A stretch of DNA of 64,000 nt from Erysipelotrichaceae bacterium (GTDB lineage: Bacteria; Bacillota_I; Bacilli_A; Erysipelotrichales; Erysipelotrichaceae): assembly GCA_013334325.1 (NCBI GenBank), contig JAAXXT010000005.1, positions 17,361 to 81,360 on the forward strand, given 5' to 3'. This document shows positions 60,517 to 64,000 of this stretch, one piece after another. The notes beneath the pieces were generated by a model. It was not told the origin of the DNA. It made no database searches and was given only the letters and a program-made list of their open reading frames with translations. Position 1 is the first letter of the stretch, and every line of letters starts with the position of its first letter. Both the position numbers and the translations under genes were made by a program.

Positions 60517-61572
60517 TTATTTGCCTTTGTTGGCTTTGGATTCTGCGGTAGCTTCTTCTAAGTCAGATTTTGTTTCAGTGAATTTGTAGACCAAGGATGA
60601 AACAAAGAAGGAAACCCCTGCAGATAACGCAATACCCAACCAAACTTTCAGCAAGTCGCCAGAAGCCATAGCGGAGAGTGCGAAGATGGATCCAGGTGAT
60701 GGAGGAGCAACTAACCCAGCATTCAATAGAACGAAGGTGAAGACGCCAGTTGCGCCGCCAGCGATAACGCCAGCCAACAGTAATGGATTCATCAAAACGT
60801 ATGGGAAATAAATTTCGTGGATACCACCCAAGAAGTGGATGATGATGGCGGAAGGAGCAGAATCTTTAGCTAAACCTTTTCCAAAGAACCAAGCAGCAAC
60901 TAGAACACCTAGTCCAGGACCTGGATTAGTTTCAATGAGATAGAATATTGATTTGCCTGTTTCAGCAACTTGAGCAATTCCCAAAGGACCGAAGATCCCA
61001 TGATTGATGGCATTGTTCAAGAATAAAATCTTAGCAGGTTCAACAACGATAGAAGCCAATGGCAATAAGTTAGCATCAACGATAACTTGTACACCAGCAC
61101 CGAACCAATTGGTTACTGAAGTAACGACTGGTCCAACACCTAATAAACCAATACCTGCGAAAACAGCAGCGATGATCCCAGCTGAGAAGTTGGCAACCAA
61201 CATTTCAAATCCGGAAGGAATCTTGTCTTCAACAGCATTATCAAATTGTTTCAAAACCCAAGCCGTGATAGGACCCATGATCATGCCGCCTAAGAACATT
61301 GGGATACCACCACCGACGATAACGCCGACAGTTGCGGTAGCACCAACGACAGCACCACGTTGACCATGAACCATCTTACCACCAGTATAACCAATCAATA
61401 ATGGCAATAGGTAGAGGATCATTGGATCAACTAATTTAACTAGTTTTTCATTAGGTAACCAGCCAGTCCCAATAAACAATGCAGTGATCAATCCCCAAGC
61501 AACGAATGCGCCCAAATTCGGCATAACCATTCCACTTAAGAAACGACCGAAACTTTGAATCTTCTCTTTCAT
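60517..61572 (-). CDS. mtlA: Mannitol PTS IIC permease (MtlA N-terminal part)
   Basis: 351 residues, about eight TM helices, starting [20 protein letters not shown]. MtlA hallmarks [46 protein letters not shown] and the loop [16 protein letters not shown] are present. It moves mannitol in. GGGAGG supports the start at 61572. It uses a narrow set of codons like other abundant proteins. Confidence 0.94.
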   Translation of the reverse strand: MKEKIQSFGRFLSGMVMPNLGAFVAWGLITALFIGTGWLPNEKLVKLVDPMILYLLPLLIGYTGGKMVHGQRGAVVGATATVGVIVGGGIPMFLGGMIMGPITAWVLKQFDNAVEDKIPSGFEMLVANFSAGIIAAVFAGIGLLGVGPVVTSVTNWFGAGVQVIVDANLLPLASIVVEPAKILFLNNAINHGIFGPLGIAQVAETGKSIFYLIETNPGPGLGVLVAAWFFGKGLAKDSAPSAIIIHFLGGIHEIYFPYVLMNPLLLAGVIAGGATGVFTFVLLNAGLVAPPSPGSIFALSAMASGDLLKVWLGIALSAGVSFFVSSLVYKFTETKSDLEEATAESKANKGK

Positions 61573-61625
61573 AGTACCTCCCTTTTTCGGTAATGTGAGA
61601 ACAGGTGACAAGCACCTTCATCAAC

Positions 61626-61654
61626 AGTATAGTTTAGAGTGTAAGCGTGTTCAA
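61626..61654 (-). promoter_or_regulatory. Promoter of mtlA
   Basis: Minus strand TTGAAC (61654-61649), 17 bases, TATACT (61631-61626). Confidence 0.75.
61640..61653. promoter_or_regulatory. cre-like site overlapping the mtlA -35
   Basis: TGAACACGCTTACA on the minus strand matches the cre consensus in 13 of 14 positions. Overlap with the -35 suggests CcpA repression in the presence of preferred sugars. Confidence 0.6.
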
Positions 61655-61660
61655 CAACTC

Positions 61661-61678
61661 TCACACTAAGTGTGTCAA
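61661..61678 (-). promoter_or_regulatory. MtlR-type operator candidate
   Basis: Minus strand TTGACACACTTAGTGTGA, an inverted repeat placed just upstream of the -35. B. subtilis MtlR binds TTGNCACA-N4-TGTGNCAA at the same position; here the left half fits fully and the right half partly. Confidence 0.55.
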
Positions 61679-61706
61679 TGTCGACTAGTGCCATTTTTTA
61701 ATCAAG

Positions 61707-61728
61707 AAAAAAGGTGCTTGGCACCTTA
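61707..61728 (-). terminator. Terminator of the kinase-msrB-SWIM transcript
   Basis: AAGGTGC (61711-61717) with GCACCTT (61721-61727), A-run as U-tail for leftward transcripts. The stop of the SWIM gene lies in the stem. Confidence 0.88.
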
Positions 61729-62280
61729 GGATAAGAAATCTTTTGTAGTGGCCACTCTTTCGCTTTTATACCAAAGATATGCCATCACTACTAATCTTAT
61801 ATCTTCGCTTTCTTCTAGATAATGACCTATGAAGCCTAGAAGTTGTTCACGATCTTGAGAAGATAAGAATTGAAAGAGATCGAAGTATTTATCATCGTTG
61901 ATTTCTTTGATGAGTTCTTTTAAAACGACATCTTCTTCGTTTTCTTCATTCACATCCGCATCGTTGAAGTGAAACTCATCCGTTCTAAAGGATGTTGTCT
62001 CAAAGCCTTCTTTCATTAAGAGTTGAAGTAGGCCCGCAGCGGTATGTTTACAGATACCTACCCCACGATAGGGACAATCACAATGGGTAAAAACCACATC
62101 CTCGTCTTTAAAACGAATCTCGACATGATAAATACCTCCACGATTATTCTGTACGTGGCATTGGGCGTGATCTTGATCATGATCTAAAATGAGCACGCTT
62201 TGATTATTCACCAAATCGATGGCTCTTTGAAGCACCAAAGCTCTGGTACGATCTGTAAAGTTTCTGAGTTTAAAGGGCAT
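61726..62280 (-). CDS. SWIM zinc-finger protein
   Basis: 184 residues. The SWIM signature C67-x-C69-x7-C77-x-H79 (CDCPYRGVGICKH) is complete. An acidic region follows (DADVNEENEEDVV). SWIM domains bind nucleic acid or protein; this member's function is unknown. GAGGT supports the start. Confidence 0.85.
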   Translation of the reverse strand: MPFKLRNFTDRTRALVLQRAIDLVNNQSVLILDHDQDHAQCHVQNNRGGIYHVEIRFKDEDVVFTHCDCPYRGVGICKHTAAGLLQLLMKEGFETTSFRTDEFHFNDADVNEENEEDVVLKELIKEINDDKYFDLFQFLSSQDREQLLGFIGHYLEESEDIRLVVMAYLWYKSERVATTKDFLS

Positions 62281-62309
62281 GGGTTTACCTCAGGTATAGT
62301 TTAACACAT

Positions 62310-62726
62310 TTACTTAAAAAGGACCTTAAGCTCACCATATCCTTGAGCTTCAAGTTGATCTTTTGGGATAAAGCGAAGTGAGGCACTGTTGATACAATAA
62401 CGAGGCATGCCTTTTGGCCCATCATCAAACACATGGCCTAAGTGACTATCGCCTTCTTTGGATCTTACTTCGATCCGTATCATCCCAAAGGCATAATCTT
62501 TCTTAGAGACAATGCTTTCTTTCTTGATGGGTTGAGTAAAACTAGGCCAACCACAACCACTATCAAACTTATCTTTAGATGAAAAAAGGACTTCGCCTGA
62601 AACGATATCGACGTAGATCCCTTCTTCAAAATGAGCATCAAATTCATTACTAAACGGACGTTCCGTTTGAGCGTGTTGGGTAACCTCAAACTGTAAAGGC
62701 GTAAGATGACTTAAATCATATTTCAT
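62310..62726 (-). CDS. msrB: Peptide-methionine (R)-S-oxide reductase
   Basis: 138 residues. SGCGWPSF (C58, resolving) and the catalytic [11 protein letters not shown] (C111). The zinc CxxC pairs of some MsrBs are absent, which is usual for this Firmicutes subtype. It repairs oxidised methionine. It starts 2 bases after the kinase stop and has no clear Shine-Dalgarno site, so it is probably coupled. Confidence 0.95.
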   Translation of the reverse strand: MKYDLSHLTPLQFEVTQHAQTERPFSNEFDAHFEEGIYVDIVSGEVLFSSKDKFDSGCGWPSFTQPIKKESIVSKKDYAFGMIRIEVRSKEGDSHLGHVFDDGPKGMPRYCINSASLRFIPKDQLEAQGYGELKVLFK

Positions 62727-62728
62727 GG

Positions 62729-64000
62729 TTAATTCAGTGTGATGGTGAAACGACTTCCCTTTCCTTCTTCGGATTCCGCAATGATGTCACCATTCATTCG
62801 TTTAAGGATCTCATAAGCGATCGATAAGCCTAAACCTGATGCTTTTTCAGTTCTAGCACGATCCGCTGTATAGAAACGATCAAACACATGCGGTAGATCA
62901 GCAGGTTTAATGCCTTGCCCATTATCGACGACTCTTATGAGTGTCTTATCTAAGCGAGACTCAACATGTAGGGATATCCTACCACTGCCATTCTTAGGCG
63001 TAAACTTAAACGCATTATCGATTAAGATCGTTAAGACTTGATCTATACGATCTTCATTGGTCACTAGAAGATGAGCTTCTTCACATCCACTCAACTCTAG
63101 TTCGATTTGATTCTTTTTCGCTAAGGCTTGGTAACGTTCTTTGACTTCATTCATAAGATTACTTATATTTACATTCCTCGTCTCAAATCCTTCTTGAGAA
63201 TTCTGTAGACGAGACAACTCTAATAGATCATTGATCAAACGATTCAAGCGAGCACTTTCTTTTAAGATGAGCCCATAATATTCTTTGATCTTGACTTCAT
63301 CGGTCACCAGATCATCGTTTAAGGGTTCAATAAGCGCTCTAATAGCAGTCAAAGGCGTACGTAATTCATGAGAGACATTGGCCACATAATCACGTCTTAA
63401 TTGTTCTAATTTTTCTGATTCAGTGATGTCTGAGAAGATCGCTAAAGCACCTACGATAAGTTCAGTTTCATCTTTGATGGCTTGTATGCTTACGTTGATG
63501 GCTTGAGGACCTCGACTTAAGATCGTTTTATAGGATTGACCTTGTAGAGCAGAATTCATTCCTTCCATTAAATTCAATTCATGAAGCAAAGGACTGATAT
63601 CTGAATCAGCTTGAACTTCGAATAGTCTATAGAAGGAAGGATTCACCATCATGACTTGAGATTCTGTATTGATGAAGACTATGCCTTCACTCATCCCAGA
63701 CAACATCAACATCAATCTATTCTTTTCAATCGTAACAGAATTGATCGTAAACGAAAGATCAGTACTTAATCGATTCAAAGATCTTCCTAGATCACCTAAT
63801 TCGCTTTGATCCTTCTCATCTGCGCGTAAACTAAAGTCTCCTTCACGCATTTTAGACGCTACACTGATCATCTTATGGATAGGTTTCGTAAAGCGTCTTG
63901 AGAATAAATAGACAACGACTGTCATAAGCGCCATCGCCAACAACATAGAATAAATCAAAGATTTCGCTAAAGTAAACAAGGAATCATCGAGTTCAAAATT
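62729..64000 (-). CDS. WalK/PhoR-like sensor kinase, C-terminal part
   Basis: The frame stays open to the right edge (codons before 63979 read NFELDDS), so the N-terminus and probably a preceding response-regulator gene lie outside. Visible: TM helix (about 63960-63890), HAMP ([12 protein letters not shown]), PAS ([12 protein letters not shown] onward), HisKA with [13 protein letters not shown], HATPase_c with [23 protein letters not shown] and [20 protein letters not shown]-HisKA-HATPase is the layout of WalK and PhoR. msrB follows in the same transcript. Confidence 0.9.
   Translation of the reverse strand, partial: NFELDDSLFTLAKSLIYSMLLAMALMTVVVYLFSRRFTKPIHKMISVASKMREGDFSLRADEKDQSELGDLGRSLNRLSTDLSFTINSVTIEKNRLMLMLSGMSEGIVFINTESQVMMVNPSFYRLFEVQADSDISPLLHELNLMEGMNSALQGQSYKTILSRGPQAINVSIQAIKDETELIVGALAIFSDITESEKLEQLRRDYVANVSHELRTPLTAIRALIEPLNDDLVTDEVKIKEYYGLILKESARLNRLINDLLELSRLQNSQEGFETRNVNISNLMNEVKERYQALAKKNQIELELSGCEEAHLLVTNEDRIDQVLTILIDNAFKFTPKNGSGRISLHVESRLDKTLIRVVDNGQGIKPADLPHVFDRFYTADRARTEKASGLGLSIAYEILKRMNGDIIAESEEGKGSRFTITLN

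Overview
The window is low-GC DNA from a walled Gram-positive bacterium (Bacillota). TGA is used as a stop (for example at the deoD, NRAMP and Ddl ends), so the code is standard. Ddl, a Mur ligase, GlmM and CdaA/CdaR, a lipoteichoic-acid-synthase-like enzyme, an IPDTG (LPXTG-like) wall-sorting signal and Liv-type lipoproteins all argue for a cell wall and a single membrane. The Erysipelotrichia or a neighbouring lineage would fit, but I cannot prove the taxon. Shine-Dalgarno sites (AAGGAGG types), extended -10 promoters (TGnTATAAT) and short U-tailed terminators are easy to see. Several gene starts lie directly behind a -10 box, as in leaderless mRNAs.

Layout. 1-4.9 kb: small housekeeping genes (GNATs, DUF1801, DUF4375), a lone tRNA-Gly(CCC), a tRNA cluster Ser-Asp-Gly, and deoD with a small HMA-like gene. 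4.9-7.6 kb: a promoter, a 28-codon leader peptide and a ribosome-site hairpin, then a cytosolic MgtE-like sensor (PRC/MgtE_N/CBS) and an NRAMP protein whose metal-site motifs are altered as in magnesium-type NRAMPs. 7.5-17.5 kb: one long leftward operon, cdaA-cdaR-glmM-RR-HK-hydrolase-Mur ligase-Nudix-ddl, joining c-di-AMP synthesis, peptidoglycan precursors and a two-component system. 17.5-29.4 kb: mixed genes (TraB-like, nucleotidyltransferase, HDG-type glycosylase, 7TM-PAS-GGDEF-HD-GYP, SagB-like nitroreductase, Cys-rich lipoprotein, metallo-hydrolase, E2-like acyltransferase with AMP-ligase).

29.4-42.6 kb: an accessory region ending at tRNA-Thr(GGT). The last 16-18 bases of the tRNA recur at about 36.17 kb and 29.69 kb, and related left ends (terminator, TGTAAC-N5-TGTAAC box, promoter TAGACT-17-GATAAT) and right ends recur around them. 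I read this as tandem, tRNA-targeted islets without a visible integrase. Cargo includes an LTA-synthase-like enzyme plus a remnant of a second one, a WG-repeat surface protein, and a run of single small genes separated by a 116-bp structured repeat (three full copies and a half).

42.6-64 kb: two paralogous membrane proteins with maf; a leftward catabolic operon (thiolase, SDR, hydrolase, KAS III-like enzyme, Liv ABC transporter, CoA-transferase, hydrolase, TetR) with a consensus promoter, a cre-like site and a palindromic operator; a mannitol locus (mtlR, IIB-IIA fusion, mtlD; separate IIC and IIB genes) with promoter, cre and MtlR-type sites; then a SWIM-finger protein, MsrB and the C-terminal part of a WalK/PhoR-like kinase running off the right edge.
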